Shown: positions 17,445-26,827 of the stretch, one piece after another | Numbering within the stretch: position 1 is the first letter of the stretch | Layout of the letters: each line of letters opens with the position of its first letter | DNA from: Phycisphaerales bacterium | GTDB taxonomy: Bacteria > Planctomycetota > Phycisphaerae > Phycisphaerales > UBA1924 | Assembly (NCBI GenBank): GCA_020845755.1 | Contig: JADLFE010000054.1 | Span: forward strand, 62,001 to 126,000 | Direction: 5' to 3' | DNA length: 64,000 bases | Translations under genes and position numbers: made by a program | The notes under the pieces: model-generated | The model's database searches: none | What the model saw: only the letters and a program-made list of their open reading frames with translations | Told to the model about the DNA's origin: nothing

Positions 17445-18770
17445 GTGCTGAGGATGCGTCTGTGTCTGGCGGCGTGCATGTTCGCCGCGGCGTGGCAGAG
17501 CGCCGCGCGGGCGACGGACTACTACGTCCAAGCGACGACGGGGAGCGACGCCAACAACGGGAGCGCGGGCGCGCCGTTCCGCACCATGGCGCGTCTGCAG
17601 ACGAGCATGAAGTCGGGGGACCGTGCGTATCTGTCGGGTGTATTCCGCGAATCGCTGTACCTGGAGGGTCTTTCGAACATCACGGTCGCGCAATGGGCGG
17701 GCCGCCCGCAGGCGATCCTGCGCGGCGACCGCGAGATCACGGGTGCGTGGACGGGCGGTCCGGGCGTGTGGTCCACGACAATCGAGCCCGGAACGACCCC
17801 CGGCGCGGTCGTGGTCGATTGGGATGTGAACATCGACGAGCACGGGCGGCACTACGGCTTTCTGCGGGCGGCGTCGGACTTCGCGGGATTGTTGAACCAG
17901 CCCAACTCGTTCTGGTTTGATGACGCGACGGACACGCTGAGCATCAACCTCGCGGGGGATGATCCCGCACAGCACCGCGTGGGATACTCCCGTGTCGGCA
18001 TTGACGGGCTGACGATCTTCGGCGCGCCGTGGGGCGTGACCAATGTCGTGGTCGACGGCATCCACAGCATCCTGTGGGCAGATCCGACGCCCGGCTGGGG
18101 CTACGGCATCAAGATGCTCGATTGCCGTAACAGCGTGCTGCGGAATCATGTGACGATCGACAACGGGTTTCACGGCACGGGGTGGGTGAACTACTACACG
18201 CCCAACACGAACAATCGTGAAGAGCACGGCGCGGTGTGGGGATGCAACGACGATTCGTGTTACGTGTTCTATACGAGCGTTGGCGACATCACGGGCGCGC
18301 GCCTGACCGATTGCGTCGCGTACAAGTACACCTATCTCGGGCGTGACGCGCAGCCCCTGGGCGGGCGCGGATGCCTGGCGTTCGCGTGCCACACGAGCGG
18401 CGACGGTCCGCTGGTGCGAGACTTCGAGATGGTGCGGTGCCGGGTCGTGGAGTTCGACGACGACAATCTCGGGGCGGCGATCGGGCCGCAGAACACTTCG
18501 TACCCGTCCGACGTGACGGACTGGCGTACGTACCCGGTGCGAGCGGTGGAGTGCGTGGTCGAGGGTGGCAAGGCGAACCTGTTGTATCCGAGCGGGCTCG
18601 CGCTGGTGCGCTGTGATCTTCGCTATGACTACCGCGTTCTTGCGTTTGTCATTAGGAGGTGTCTTTATGACGTCGTCTTGGCGCGCGTTCTTTGTCGTGC
18701 TGGTGGTGTGCTGCGCGTGCGTGAGCGGGCGCGGCGCGGATTACTATGTTCATGCATCGCTGGGCGTTGA
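17445..18770 (+). pseudogene. Truncated first copy of a secreted beta-helix protein
   Basis: The frame starts at a GTG with GGGAGAG about 5 bases before it and has a signal peptide (CLAACMFAAAWQSAARA). From TDYYVQATTGS to LALVRCDLRYDY it is closely similar to the next gene over about 390 residues, including GLSNITVAQW, VVVDGIHS, GYGIKM, HGTGWVNY and NDSCYVFYT. Near 18640 the similarity stops and the frame runs out of phase through the start of copy 2, adding about 43 junk residues. It lacks the last third and the dockerin-like tail found in copy 2. It may still be expressed but could not be anchored in the same way. Confidence 0.75.
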
Positions 18771-20628
18771 CAACAGTCCCGGAAGTGAATCCCAGCCTTG
18801 GCGCTCACTCGCGAAACTCTCGCAGGTGATGGCGTCGGGCGACCGGGCGTTCCTGGCGGGCGAGTTCCGGGAGCGTCTGTACCTGGCCGGGTTGTCGAAC
18901 ATCACAGTGGCACAGTGGCCCGGCGAACCTCAAGCGGTGTTGCGTGGTGATCGGATCATCTCCGGAGTGTGGAGCGGAGGAGCGGGCATCTGGTCCACGG
19001 TGATCGCGCCCGGCAAGACTCCGTCGGCGGTTGTCGTCGACTGGGACACGAGCATCGACCAGCACGGCCGGCACTTCGGGTTCCTCGTGAAGATGCCCGA
19101 CCTGGCTTCTGTCCTGGAGAATCCTAATTCGTTCTGCTTTGATGACGCGGTTGACACCTTGACCGTCAATCTTGACGGCGATGATCCTGAATCGCACCAG
19201 ATCGCCTACTGCGAGAAGGGGCTGGACGGCCTGACGATCCACGGCGGGCCGAGCGGCGTCACCAACGTGGTGGTGGACGGCATCCACAGTTACCTGTGGG
19301 GCGATCCCACGCCCGGGTCTGGCTACGGCATCAAGATGCGCGACTGCCGGAACAGCATTCTGCGCAATCACGTGGCGATCGATAATGGGTACCACGGCAC
19401 GGGATGGGTGAACTACTCGGTGCCCAACACCAACAACATCGAGGAGAACGGCGTCGTGTGGGGGGCGAACAACGACTCTTGCTATGTGTTCTACACGGGT
19501 GTCGGCGACGTGACTGGTGCGCGATGGAGCGACTGCATTGCATACAAGTACACGTTCCTCGGGCGCGACGGAAAGCCGTTCGCCGGTGCGCGGTGCGTGG
19601 CCTTTGCGGCGCATACGAGCAATACGGGGCCGCTCGTAAGGGACGTTCTCGCCGAGCGATGCAGAGTGGTCGAGTACGACGATACCAATCTGGGAGCTGC
19701 CTTCACATGCCAGGGTACTTCCTCTCCGAGCGACGAGCGTGTCTGGCAGACATATCCGGTACGGATCGTCGAGTGCACCGTGCTTGGCGGCAAAGCCAAC
19801 TACATCTATCCGAGTTCAATCGCGTTCGTCCGATGCCGGCTGGACTATTCGAACTCGGGCGCATATTCGGGTACGGGTGAGGCGGTGTTCTCCGACAATG
19901 CCGTTGCAGGGAGCGGCGCTGTGTTGTTCGACGCGTGCGAAATCGTTGCGAACCTTGATGGGCCGGCATCGCGCGCGTTCTTTGGCGTGCGTGGGCAGAT
20001 GCGTTGGTCTTTCCTGAATTCGTCGTTCCTCGATTCGGGTGTGAACAGTTTCGCGCACCGACTGTTCATGTGGTACAACCCGCAGGCGGGACTGCTATCG
20101 CGGGGTTCGATCTTTGCGTTCCGCAATCGGGCCGGAACCCGCTGGTTCGGATACAACGACAACAATGCCGCGTGGCTCCCGCTCCACGATTTCAGGGACT
20201 GTGTGTACGCCAACGTGTCGGACACGGCGTATTCCACCGTAACCGGCGGGGCCTACAACGACAAGGGCGAGTGGAAATCGCTGGTCGATCCGGAAGGGAT
20301 GTATCTCACGGACGTGCCGTACGCAGACCCAAGCGGAGCCAGCGGCCTGGGGCTGGATCCACATGGGCCACTGGCGGGTGTGAGGAAGCGCGTGTCGATC
20401 GCGACGTCACTCGGGATCAACGGGGTGATGTACGCCGGGAATTACGGGGCGTATCAGTATCTATGCCCGAGCGACTTTGATGGGAACGGCTTTGTCAACG
20501 CGCTGGACTATGACCAGTTCTCCGGCGTGTTCGAAGAGGGCGGGCCCGAGGCCGACATCAACGCCGACGGCTTCGTCAACGCGCTGGACTACGACCAGTT
20601 CGCCAGCGCGTTCGAGGAGGGGTGCTGA
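18667..20628 (+). CDS. Secreted right-handed beta-helix protein with dockerin-like tail
   Basis: 653 residues with a signal peptide (FFVVLVVCCACVSGRGA). GGAGG lies 7 bases before the ATG. The body is made of repeating beta-helix rungs, as in polysaccharide lyases and related carbohydrate-binding proteins. No catalytic set can be assigned. The C-terminus has two calcium-loop repeats, FDGNGFVNALDYDQF and INADGFVNALDYDQF, and ends in EEGC. Dockerin-like pairs ending in Gly-Cys are typical of Phycisphaerae exported proteins and may serve for anchoring. It follows a truncated copy of itself, evidence of tandem duplication. Confidence 0.85.
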   Translation: MTSSWRAFFVVLVVCCACVSGRGADYYVHASLGVDNSPGSESQPWRSLAKLSQVMASGDRAFLAGEFRERLYLAGLSNITVAQWPGEPQAVLRGDRIISGVWSGGAGIWSTVIAPGKTPSAVVVDWDTSIDQHGRHFGFLVKMPDLASVLENPNSFCFDDAVDTLTVNLDGDDPESHQIAYCEKGLDGLTIHGGPSGVTNVVVDGIHSYLWGDPTPGSGYGIKMRDCRNSILRNHVAIDNGYHGTGWVNYSVPNTNNIEENGVVWGANNDSCYVFYTGVGDVTGARWSDCIAYKYTFLGRDGKPFAGARCVAFAAHTSNTGPLVRDVLAERCRVVEYDDTNLGAAFTCQGTSSPSDERVWQTYPVRIVECTVLGGKANYIYPSSIAFVRCRLDYSNSGAYSGTGEAVFSDNAVAGSGAVLFDACEIVANLDGPASRAFFGVRGQMRWSFLNSSFLDSGVNSFAHRLFMWYNPQAGLLSRGSIFAFRNRAGTRWFGYNDNNAAWLPLHDFRDCVYANVSDTAYSTVTGGAYNDKGEWKSLVDPEGMYLTDVPYADPSGASGLGLDPHGPLAGVRKRVSIATSLGINGVMYAGNYGAYQYLCPSDFDGNGFVNALDYDQFSGVFEEGGPEADINADGFVNALDYDQFASAFEEGC

Positions 20629-20737
20629 GGACGGCAATCAGCGCGCGCATGGCGGCGTGGGACGCCGCTTGCCCGTGCGCCATCTCCTCGCGGGGTTCTT
20701 GAAATGGCGGGGATTGTTCCGGCCAGCGATCGCCCAA

Positions 20738-20811
<74 letters not shown>

Positions 20812-20924
20812 ACGCGGGAAGGATAGGGCCGCACCCGACTGAAGACGGGTGTGCGGAAGCGGGCTGGCGGACGTGGTGCGAGGGATGCGAGTGCGCGGGA
20901 TTGCACACACGCCGCGTTGTGTGG

Positions 20925-20930
20925 TACAAA
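20925..20930 (+). promoter_or_regulatory. Extended -10 box of leaderless pspC-like gene
   Basis: TGGTACAAA: TGn plus TACAAA, with 6 bases to the ATG. It lacks the last T of the consensus, so it is weaker than the others of this class. Confidence 0.4.
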
Positions 20931-20936
20931 GCATGC

Positions 20937-21125
20937 ATGGCACTGAAGCGATCGATGCCGGACCGGATGGTGGCGGGCGTGTGCTCGGGGCTGGCGAAGT
21001 TTCTCGGGTGGGACGTGACGATTGTGCGCGTTCTGTATGTGCTTATCTCGGTGGCTTCGGCGGCGTTCCCGGGGATTCTGGTGTATCTGGTGCTGTGGGT
21101 GCTGATGCCGCGGGATGACTCCTAG
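20937..21125 (+). CDS. PspC-domain protein
   Basis: A 62-residue protein that is nearly all PspC domain: an amphipathic start KRSMPDRMVAGVCSGLAKFLGWD, then VRVLYVLISVASA and a second hydrophobic stretch to VLWVLMPRDDS. Such stand-alone PspC proteins sit in the inner membrane and are linked with envelope stress. No pspA is in the window. Its stop overlaps the stop of the convergent protease by 4 bases. Confidence 0.9.
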   Translation: MALKRSMPDRMVAGVCSGLAKFLGWDVTIVRVLYVLISVASAAFPGILVYLVLWVLMPRDDS

Positions 21126-22747
21126 CGCTTGATGAACGCCATGCGTTCGTGCGGGTAATCGAAGACGAGTTTGAAATTCCGCAGGATGCCTGCGCCGATG
21201 TTGCCGTCGATGTCGGGGTTCGCGAAGGCGCCCTTGTTTTCGAGGGCGAAGGTGGCCGTGAGTTTGTCGAGGCGCTGCCCGCCGATGGTAAACCAGTCGA
21301 GGGTGGCGGCCTTGGCCTTGATCGCGCCGCCCACGCCGCCGAGCATGGTGTCGGTCGCCTTGCGATTGTCGAGGAGTTTCATGCGTTCGACGGTTGGGGC
21401 GTGAAAGGTGAGGGCGGTGTTGGCGCCGGTGTCAAGTCGGAAACGGCCTTCGCCCGTGTCAAAGGTTGCACGAACAACGGGCACGCGGTCGGTAATCTCG
21501 ATCTCGGTCCATGCGGCGCCGTCGAGTTTGAAGTTCTCGGGGTCGTAGAGGGCGACGGAGCCCTTGCCCATGTCGACCTCGGAGACGGAGCGCATGAGGA
21601 ATCCGAAGCCGATGATGCCGCCGATCTCACGCCCGAGCGGGAGCGTGAGGAAAGAGAGATCGAGTTGCATGAGCAGCCCGTCGTGGAGGGTCATTGGCCC
21701 GACGGCGAGGGAATCGGGCCTGAAGAGGGGCGAGTGGGTGACGCCGCCGACGCCACGTGCGGGGACGGCGCCGATCTGGGTGAGGGCGAGTTTCTCTACG
21801 ACGACTTTGGAAACGCAGTTGATGCCGGCGCCGGTGTCGAAGATGAACCAGCCGCAGTCTTGGCCGTTGATCGCGGCCTTGACGAGCAGATGCCCGGTGG
21901 GAGCTCGCTCAACGGCAAGGAGCGCAGGAATCGAGGCGTCGAACGAGGCATGAGTCGGGCCGCCGGAGGGTTTGGCGAACGCGCCGTCGGGCGCACGATC
22001 GAGGAGTTCGATCGATGTGAGTTCGAACGAATCGGTCAGCCCTTCGGCGGCGAGGGTGGCCTTCGCGGGCAGTTTGAGACCGGACTGCTCGCGCCACTCG
22101 GTGATGTCGATCGAGCGAGTGCTGCCTGATTCCTCGGCCTTCCATGAACGAGGGAGCCAGGTCGCGGGGTCGATCGAGACCTTGATCGGCGGTCGGGTGT
22201 GATCGGTCGTGATGACGAGCGACGGCATGTCGGCGGGGTTGGCGGAGTCGTCGAGCGTGATGGTGGCTTTGCTTGCGGGCGAGAAGTACCATGCGGAGAG
22301 CGTGTACGCGTTGAACATCGCGTCGCGCCGATCGCCGCCGTTGGCGCGAGAGATCTCCCCGCCGAGGTCGCGCGTCCAAACTTCTTTGCCGTCAAAGGCC
22401 GAACCGATCTCGATGGGCCCGCGGACATGGCGCGCGAATCGCCCGGAGGCGTCGAGGATGAGGGAGGACTCGGCGGGGGCGCCCAGGAGTGAGCCGGAGG
22501 CCGAGAGTTTGAGGCAGCGTTCGCCGGCGAGAGCGGAGATTCCCAGGGCGGCGCGGACCTTGGCGACGATTTCGTCGGCGGTGGGCGGCTGGGAGATTGC
22601 GCGGATCGGGGCGGGTGCGGCGATGCCCGGCGTCGAGGGGAGAATGGCGCACGCGGTCCAAGCGGCGAGCACGGCAAGCACGGCGGCCGGACGTGCCACG
22701 TCCGTGCGCGGGTGAAGGCTGATGAACGAAGTGCGGTTCCTGGGCAT
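21122..22747 (-). CDS. Exported protein with two retropepsin-like aspartic protease domains
   Basis: 541 residues with a signal peptide (VLAVLAAWTACAILPSTPGIAA). Residues about 35-275 are a beta-rich domain like those of outer-membrane lipoprotein carriers. The C-terminal half holds two aspartyl-protease units: FIFDTGAG near residue 300 and FRLDTGAN near 435, each with a following glycine-rich flap (GVGGVTHSP, GGVGGAIKA). Two DTG motifs in one chain resemble a fused retropepsin dimer. AAGGAG is seen before the ATG. Substrate unknown; likely periplasmic. Confidence 0.82.
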   Translation of the reverse strand: MPRNRTSFISLHPRTDVARPAAVLAVLAAWTACAILPSTPGIAAPAPIRAISQPPTADEIVAKVRAALGISALAGERCLKLSASGSLLGAPAESSLILDASGRFARHVRGPIEIGSAFDGKEVWTRDLGGEISRANGGDRRDAMFNAYTLSAWYFSPASKATITLDDSANPADMPSLVITTDHTRPPIKVSIDPATWLPRSWKAEESGSTRSIDITEWREQSGLKLPAKATLAAEGLTDSFELTSIELLDRAPDGAFAKPSGGPTHASFDASIPALLAVERAPTGHLLVKAAINGQDCGWFIFDTGAGINCVSKVVVEKLALTQIGAVPARGVGGVTHSPLFRPDSLAVGPMTLHDGLLMQLDLSFLTLPLGREIGGIIGFGFLMRSVSEVDMGKGSVALYDPENFKLDGAAWTEIEITDRVPVVRATFDTGEGRFRLDTGANTALTFHAPTVERMKLLDNRKATDTMLGGVGGAIKAKAATLDWFTIGGQRLDKLTATFALENKGAFANPDIDGNIGAGILRNFKLVFDYPHERMAFIKR

Positions 22748-22795
22748 TTCTCCACTCCTTGTCGTGTGTGTGGGCTCGTGCGACGGGCACGCGCG

Positions 22796-23467
22796 TTACT
22801 TGTTCGGGCGGCGCGCGGGACGGGCGGCGCCGTTCACGGCGTTTGCGACGCGATCGGGAAGGTCGGCGGGGGCGAGAATGAAACTGATGCTCATGGCCTT
22901 GGTGCCTTTGGCCGGGCCGCGGTTGTGCATAAGGTCGCGGAGTTCGTTGAGGACTTCGTTGATGCGGCGGATGTTGTGCGGCGTGATCCATCCCTTGATG
23001 CGGGCGCCCCAGAGGTCGCGGGCGTTGCCGCGGACGGTGACGCCGCCCTTGCGGACGGCACGTTTGAAGTCGCGCATGCCGAGTCGCATAGCGGCGGCGA
23101 TGACGGCGGCGACACTGTCGGCAGGCAGGGCGTCGTAGTCGAGTCGGACGGGGCGTTCGGCGACGTCGTAAAGTGCCCAGGCGTGTCGCCCCTGCTGGGT
23201 ACGGCCCGTCTCCTTGATCAGGCCGCAGGACACGAGGCGTCGCAGGTGAAAGTAGAGGCCGTCGGGGGCGCGTCCGATGAGGGAGGCCAACACGGAGACG
23301 GAGCATGGACCCGCGGCATCGAGGGCGTCGACAATCTCCTGTCGTGCGGGGGAGACCAGGGCCCGGACCTGGGAGGCCGAGCGGATCCAGCCCCGGTCGC
23401 CGGCGGGACGGGCCTTGATTTCGGCCTTGAATCGGGGGCGTCTGCTGGCGGGGCGAGCGGTGGCCAT
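22796..23467 (-). CDS. ArsR-type winged-helix transcriptional regulator
   Basis: 223 residues. A winged helix is clear at about 30-95: ALVSPARQEIVDALDAAGPCSVSVLASLIG, then the recognition region GLYFHLRRLVSCGLIKE. The C-terminal 125 residues form a helical domain of unknown ligand. No cysteine metal site is evident. AGGAG lies before the ATG, and an AT-rich run in TTGAATAATATAG just upstream is the likely -10 region. It lies 48 bp upstream of the aspartic protease in the same direction, so it may be co-transcribed with it. Confidence 0.82.
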   Translation of the reverse strand: MATARPASRRPRFKAEIKARPAGDRGWIRSASQVRALVSPARQEIVDALDAAGPCSVSVLASLIGRAPDGLYFHLRRLVSCGLIKETGRTQQGRHAWALYDVAERPVRLDYDALPADSVAAVIAAAMRLGMRDFKRAVRKGGVTVRGNARDLWGARIKGWITPHNIRRINEVLNELRDLMHNRGPAKGTKAMSISFILAPADLPDRVANAVNGAARPARRPNK

Positions 23468-23559
23468 ACGTTTGAACTCCTGCTATATTATTCAATCGTA
23501 CCATGCCCGGGGTTGCTCCGCCACCACCCTGTCCGGGGGAATTTCGAGGGTGGGACGGG

Positions 23560-23608
23560 CAAAAAAACCGCCGACCCGTCACCCCCGGGGCGGGGTGGAC
23601 GGGTCGCG
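23560..23608 (-). terminator. Terminator after the fibro-slime gene
   Basis: On the minus strand GACCCGTCCACCCC pairs with GGGGTGACGGGTC through a short loop, then GGCGGTTTTTTTG, a run of seven T. It lies 54 bp after the stop at 23662. Confidence 0.85.
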
Positions 23609-23661
23609 GCAGTCACGGAGCGTGTGTCAGGGCCGGACGGACGGCCCGGTGTATCCCGCGA

Positions 23662-24582
23662 TCAATCGAAGACCGCGGTGGTCGCGGGCGGATCGACAGT
23701 GCGCAGCTGCATCGTGGTATCGATGCGGCAGTTGGACTGGGTGCGGTGCCGTTCCGCGAAGAAGAAGTTCAGTTTGTACGTCCCGCCGTCCTGCAACCAG
23801 TTCAGGCGATCCAGTTCGATGGTCTGACTGACGGCGGAGTGGATGCCGCCGATGTCGATGACCAGTTTGTTGTCGACGAAGACCCAGACGTCATCGTCAC
23901 CGGTGAAGGTGAAGACCTGGCCCGAGCCCTTCTTGTAGACGAACTCGGTGACCAGTTCGAAGGTGAAGTGGAAGTTCTTGGATTCGTTCTTCGAGTTGCC
24001 GTACAGCTGCCCGTTGATCGGGAAGAAGCCGCCCAGCGACTTGAAGGTGGTGTCGGACTTGTCGTCGAAGGTGTAGACGTTGGAGTTGGCGTTGCGGACC
24101 AGCGTGATCTCCATGTTCTTGGACATGTTCACGCCGGGGACATCACGGAACCACTGGACCAGGCGGTCGCCGCTGGTGATCTGCCCGCCGGTCGTGGTCG
24201 CCAGCGCGCCGGCCTTGTCGCCGGTCTTGGCGTTCATGTAGGAGCGGGGCTTCATGACGTTGCGCCTCTGCGCATCGGTCCAGTTGGTGTTGGTCTTGTA
24301 GCCGGCGCTGTTGAAGACGGGCTTGCCTTCGTTGTCCAGGTCGTCCTTGACGATGCCCTGGTAGTGGCCGAAGCCGCCGGAGGGGTTCAGTTCGAAGTCC
24401 GGATGCCCGTTGGACTCGGTGCGTTCGCGGAAGTCGCGGACGACGCCGGTCAGCTTGATGGAGCCGGGCAGGTTGGCGTAGGGGTCAGCCGACTGCGCCA
24501 TGGCCGAGGAGCCCAGGGCCGCCATCGCCATACCGGCTGCGGCGACCAGCCTCAAGTTGATCCGGTTCACGTTCGTCGTCAT
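23662..24582 (-). CDS. Exported fibro-slime domain protein
   Basis: 306 residues with a signal peptide (MTTNVNRINLRLVAAAGMAMAALGSSAMA-QS). The domain begins at IKLTGVVRDFRE with HPDFE, and has the signature FTGDDDVWVFVDNKLVIDIGG followed by a short W..DG.Y beta segment and FFFAERH. This is the fibro-slime module, a PA14-like beta barrel named from slime-mould cell-surface proteins and found in bacterial secreted proteins. It probably binds carbohydrate or matrix. A GGAGGAA ribosome site precedes the ATG at 24582. A strong terminator follows. Confidence 0.85.
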   Translation of the reverse strand: MTTNVNRINLRLVAAAGMAMAALGSSAMAQSADPYANLPGSIKLTGVVRDFRERTESNGHPDFELNPSGGFGHYQGIVKDDLDNEGKPVFNSAGYKTNTNWTDAQRRNVMKPRSYMNAKTGDKAGALATTTGGQITSGDRLVQWFRDVPGVNMSKNMEITLVRNANSNVYTFDDKSDTTFKSLGGFFPINGQLYGNSKNESKNFHFTFELVTEFVYKKGSGQVFTFTGDDDVWVFVDNKLVIDIGGIHSAVSQTIELDRLNWLQDGGTYKLNFFFAERHRTQSNCRIDTTMQLRTVDPPATTAVFD

Positions 24583-24912
24583 AGGTCGATTCCTCCAAAG
24601 CGTCGTAGGACCGCCGCCGTCCGGCACACGCCCCGGGTCGCCGGGTCGGTCCCAACTTGCTCAAGACTGAAAAACACCCCGGCGGGCGTCCACCAATGTG
24701 GCTGCAAGACGAGCGGTTGTCGTCGGCCTATGCGGCCTGGGCGGGGAGTGAGGACGGGCGAGCGGGAATCGAAGGTTGGAAATGCGGAACGCCGATGTAT
24801 GATCGGACCTGCGCGCCGGGCGACGGACGCCCCCGTGCACCTGGATTCCTTGTTTGGCAGAATCAACCCCGTGCCGGAGCCAGCGCGCCCAAGCGGGACC
24901 AAGGAGGACATC

Positions 24913-26238
24913 GTGGATACGTTCGTGATCGAGGGCGGGCGACGGCTGACGGGACGCGTGCGGGTGAACGGGTCGAAGAACGCGGCCTTACCCCTGACCG
25001 CGGCGGCGCTGCTGACGGATCAGCCGGTCACGCTCCGCGATGTGCCTGATCTGGCGGATATCCGGAACATGCTCCGCCTGCTGGCCGAACTGGGGTGCCA
25101 CCGGGTCAACGAGGGGCAGGACGCGACAACGCTGAGGCTTCATACGGGGGAGGGCGGGAGCAGCCACGCCCGATACGACATCGTGAGGACGATGCGGGCG
25201 AGCATCTGCGTGCTCGGGCCGCTCCTGGCCAAGCGCGGGGTGGCGTGCGTTTCCATGCCCGGCGGGTGCGCGATCGGTGACCGCCCGGTGGACCTGCACC
25301 TTCGCGGACTTGCGGCGTTGGGCGCGGAGATCACGCTGTCGGGCGGCGACATCACGGCCAAGACGCCGCGCGGCGGGCTGCGCGGGACCACGATCTTCCT
25401 CGGCGGGCCGATGGGCTCGACGGTGCTGGGCACCGCGAACGTGATGTCGGCGGCGACGCTCGCCAAGGGCACGACGATCATCGAGTGCGCCGCGTGCGAG
25501 CCGGAGATCGTTGACCTGGCGCGTCTGCTAACGGCGATGGGCGCGAAGATCTCGGGCGCCGGTTCGCCGCGGATCACAATCGAGGGCGTGGATCAATTGG
25601 GCGGGGCGGACCATACGGTGATCGCAGACCGGATCGAAGCGGGAACGCTGCTGATGGCTGCGGGGATCACGAATGGTGACATCGTGGTCGAAAACTGTCC
25701 ATTGGACGCGCTTCTGGCGGTGACGGATCGCCTGTCGGCAATCGGGATCGATGTTCGGCCGCTGGACCCCAAGGCAGACCCCTGGCGCACGGCTGTGCGT
25801 GTCACCTGCGGGCGGGTGCTCAAGCCGGTGGAGGTCACTACGCAGCCGTACCCGGGCTTCCCAACTGATCTTCAGGCTCAATTGATGGCGGTGCTCACGC
25901 TTTCGGACGGCAATTCCGTCATTACAGAACGGATCTTCCCCGAACGATTCTTGCACGTGGCGGAATTGTCACGCATGGGAGCGCGGCTGTTTAGGCAAGG
26001 GCCGACGGTTGTGGTCTCTGGGGTCCGCAATCTGGTTGGTGCGCCGGTGATGGCCAGCGATCTGCGTGCGTCGGCGTGTCTGGTGCTTGCGGGCATGGCG
26101 GCCGAGGGTACGACGGTTGTCAACCGGGTGTATCACTTGGACCGTGGTTACGAACGACTTGAGGATCGTCTTTGCGCCTTGGGAGCATCCATCCAGCGAG
26201 TCGATGAGAAAGAACTTGGAAGCACGCCGGGCGACTGA
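24913..26238 (+). CDS. murA: UDP-N-acetylglucosamine 1-carboxyvinyltransferase MurA
   Basis: A 441-residue enzyme, the first committed step of peptidoglycan synthesis (enolpyruvyl transfer from PEP to UDP-GlcNAc) in the cytoplasm. K22 in NGSKNAALPL and the active-site cysteine C119 in SMPGGCAIGDRPVDLH are present, so fosfomycin sensitivity is expected at the target level. The start is the GTG at 24913, with AAGGAGG 5 bases before it, giving VDTFVIEGGRRL. The long upstream frame is antisense to the fibro-slime gene. Its presence with mreBCD shows a peptidoglycan wall. Confidence 0.96.
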   Translation: MDTFVIEGGRRLTGRVRVNGSKNAALPLTAAALLTDQPVTLRDVPDLADIRNMLRLLAELGCHRVNEGQDATTLRLHTGEGGSSHARYDIVRTMRASICVLGPLLAKRGVACVSMPGGCAIGDRPVDLHLRGLAALGAEITLSGGDITAKTPRGGLRGTTIFLGGPMGSTVLGTANVMSAATLAKGTTIIECAACEPEIVDLARLLTAMGAKISGAGSPRITIEGVDQLGGADHTVIADRIEAGTLLMAAGITNGDIVVENCPLDALLAVTDRLSAIGIDVRPLDPKADPWRTAVRVTCGRVLKPVEVTTQPYPGFPTDLQAQLMAVLTLSDGNSVITERIFPERFLHVAELSRMGARLFRQGPTVVVSGVRNLVGAPVMASDLRASACLVLAGMAAEGTTVVNRVYHLDRGYERLEDRLCALGASIQRVDEKELGSTPGD

Positions 26239-26322
26239 GTTTTTTGCCTGACACGCCGTAGAATCGAGCTTCAATCCGATCGCGCGTGGGTATGCTTTGG
26301 TAACGCACGGGGGATCGCACGC

Positions 26323-26757
26323 ATGAATTCAAAGCACGGCTCGGAATGCGTGACACGATGCGTGCGCGTGCGAGTTCATCCCGCGTACCTTCCCGATCAT
26401 TCACATCCCGGCGAAAGCAAGTTTGTGTTCGGCTACCGCATCCGCATCTCCAACGAGGGAGATGTGCGTGTCAGGCTGATGTCTCGCCATTGGATCATCG
26501 TCGACGGCGACGGCGCGCGGCGCGAGGTGAAGGGCGATGGCGTGGTGGGTCAGCAGCCCGAGCTCGCGCCCGGCACGTTCTTCGAATACTCGAGTTACTG
26601 CCCGCTCGAACACTCCTGGGGAACGATGGAGGGCTCGTACCAGATGATCGACCACCTGGGCGAACGGTTCGAGGTTCGCATCGAGCGGTTCTATCTTGTC
26701 TCTGAGTTTGCCGATGCGGGCACGGGCGACGAATCTCCGGACGACGTCGAGTTCTGA
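26323..26757 (+). CDS. apaG: ApaG domain protein
   Basis: 144 residues with an ApaG fibronectin-III-like fold: CVRVRVHPAYL, YRIRISNEGDVRVRLMSRHWIIVDGDG, GVVGQQPELAPGTFFEYSSYCPL and GSYQMID. ApaG proteins are small beta sandwiches of uncertain role, linked in some bacteria to Ap4A or metal metabolism. It has an 18-residue acidic C-terminal extension. GGGGGA lies 8 bases before the ATG, and TATGCT further upstream could be its -10 box. Confidence 0.9.
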   Translation: MNSKHGSECVTRCVRVRVHPAYLPDHSHPGESKFVFGYRIRISNEGDVRVRLMSRHWIIVDGDGARREVKGDGVVGQQPELAPGTFFEYSSYCPLEHSWGTMEGSYQMIDHLGERFEVRIERFYLVSEFADAGTGDESPDDVEF

Positions 26758-26827
26758 TGCGCGAATCTGACATCAATTCTCACACGAACGCGACCTCGGG
26801 GGCGGGCGCGCCCGCTGAGGAGCGCTG

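Noticed and set aside
17445-20628. Transposon as the cause of the tandem beta-helix pair
   Set aside because: No transposase, terminal repeats or target duplications were seen; simple tandem duplication with deletion is enough.
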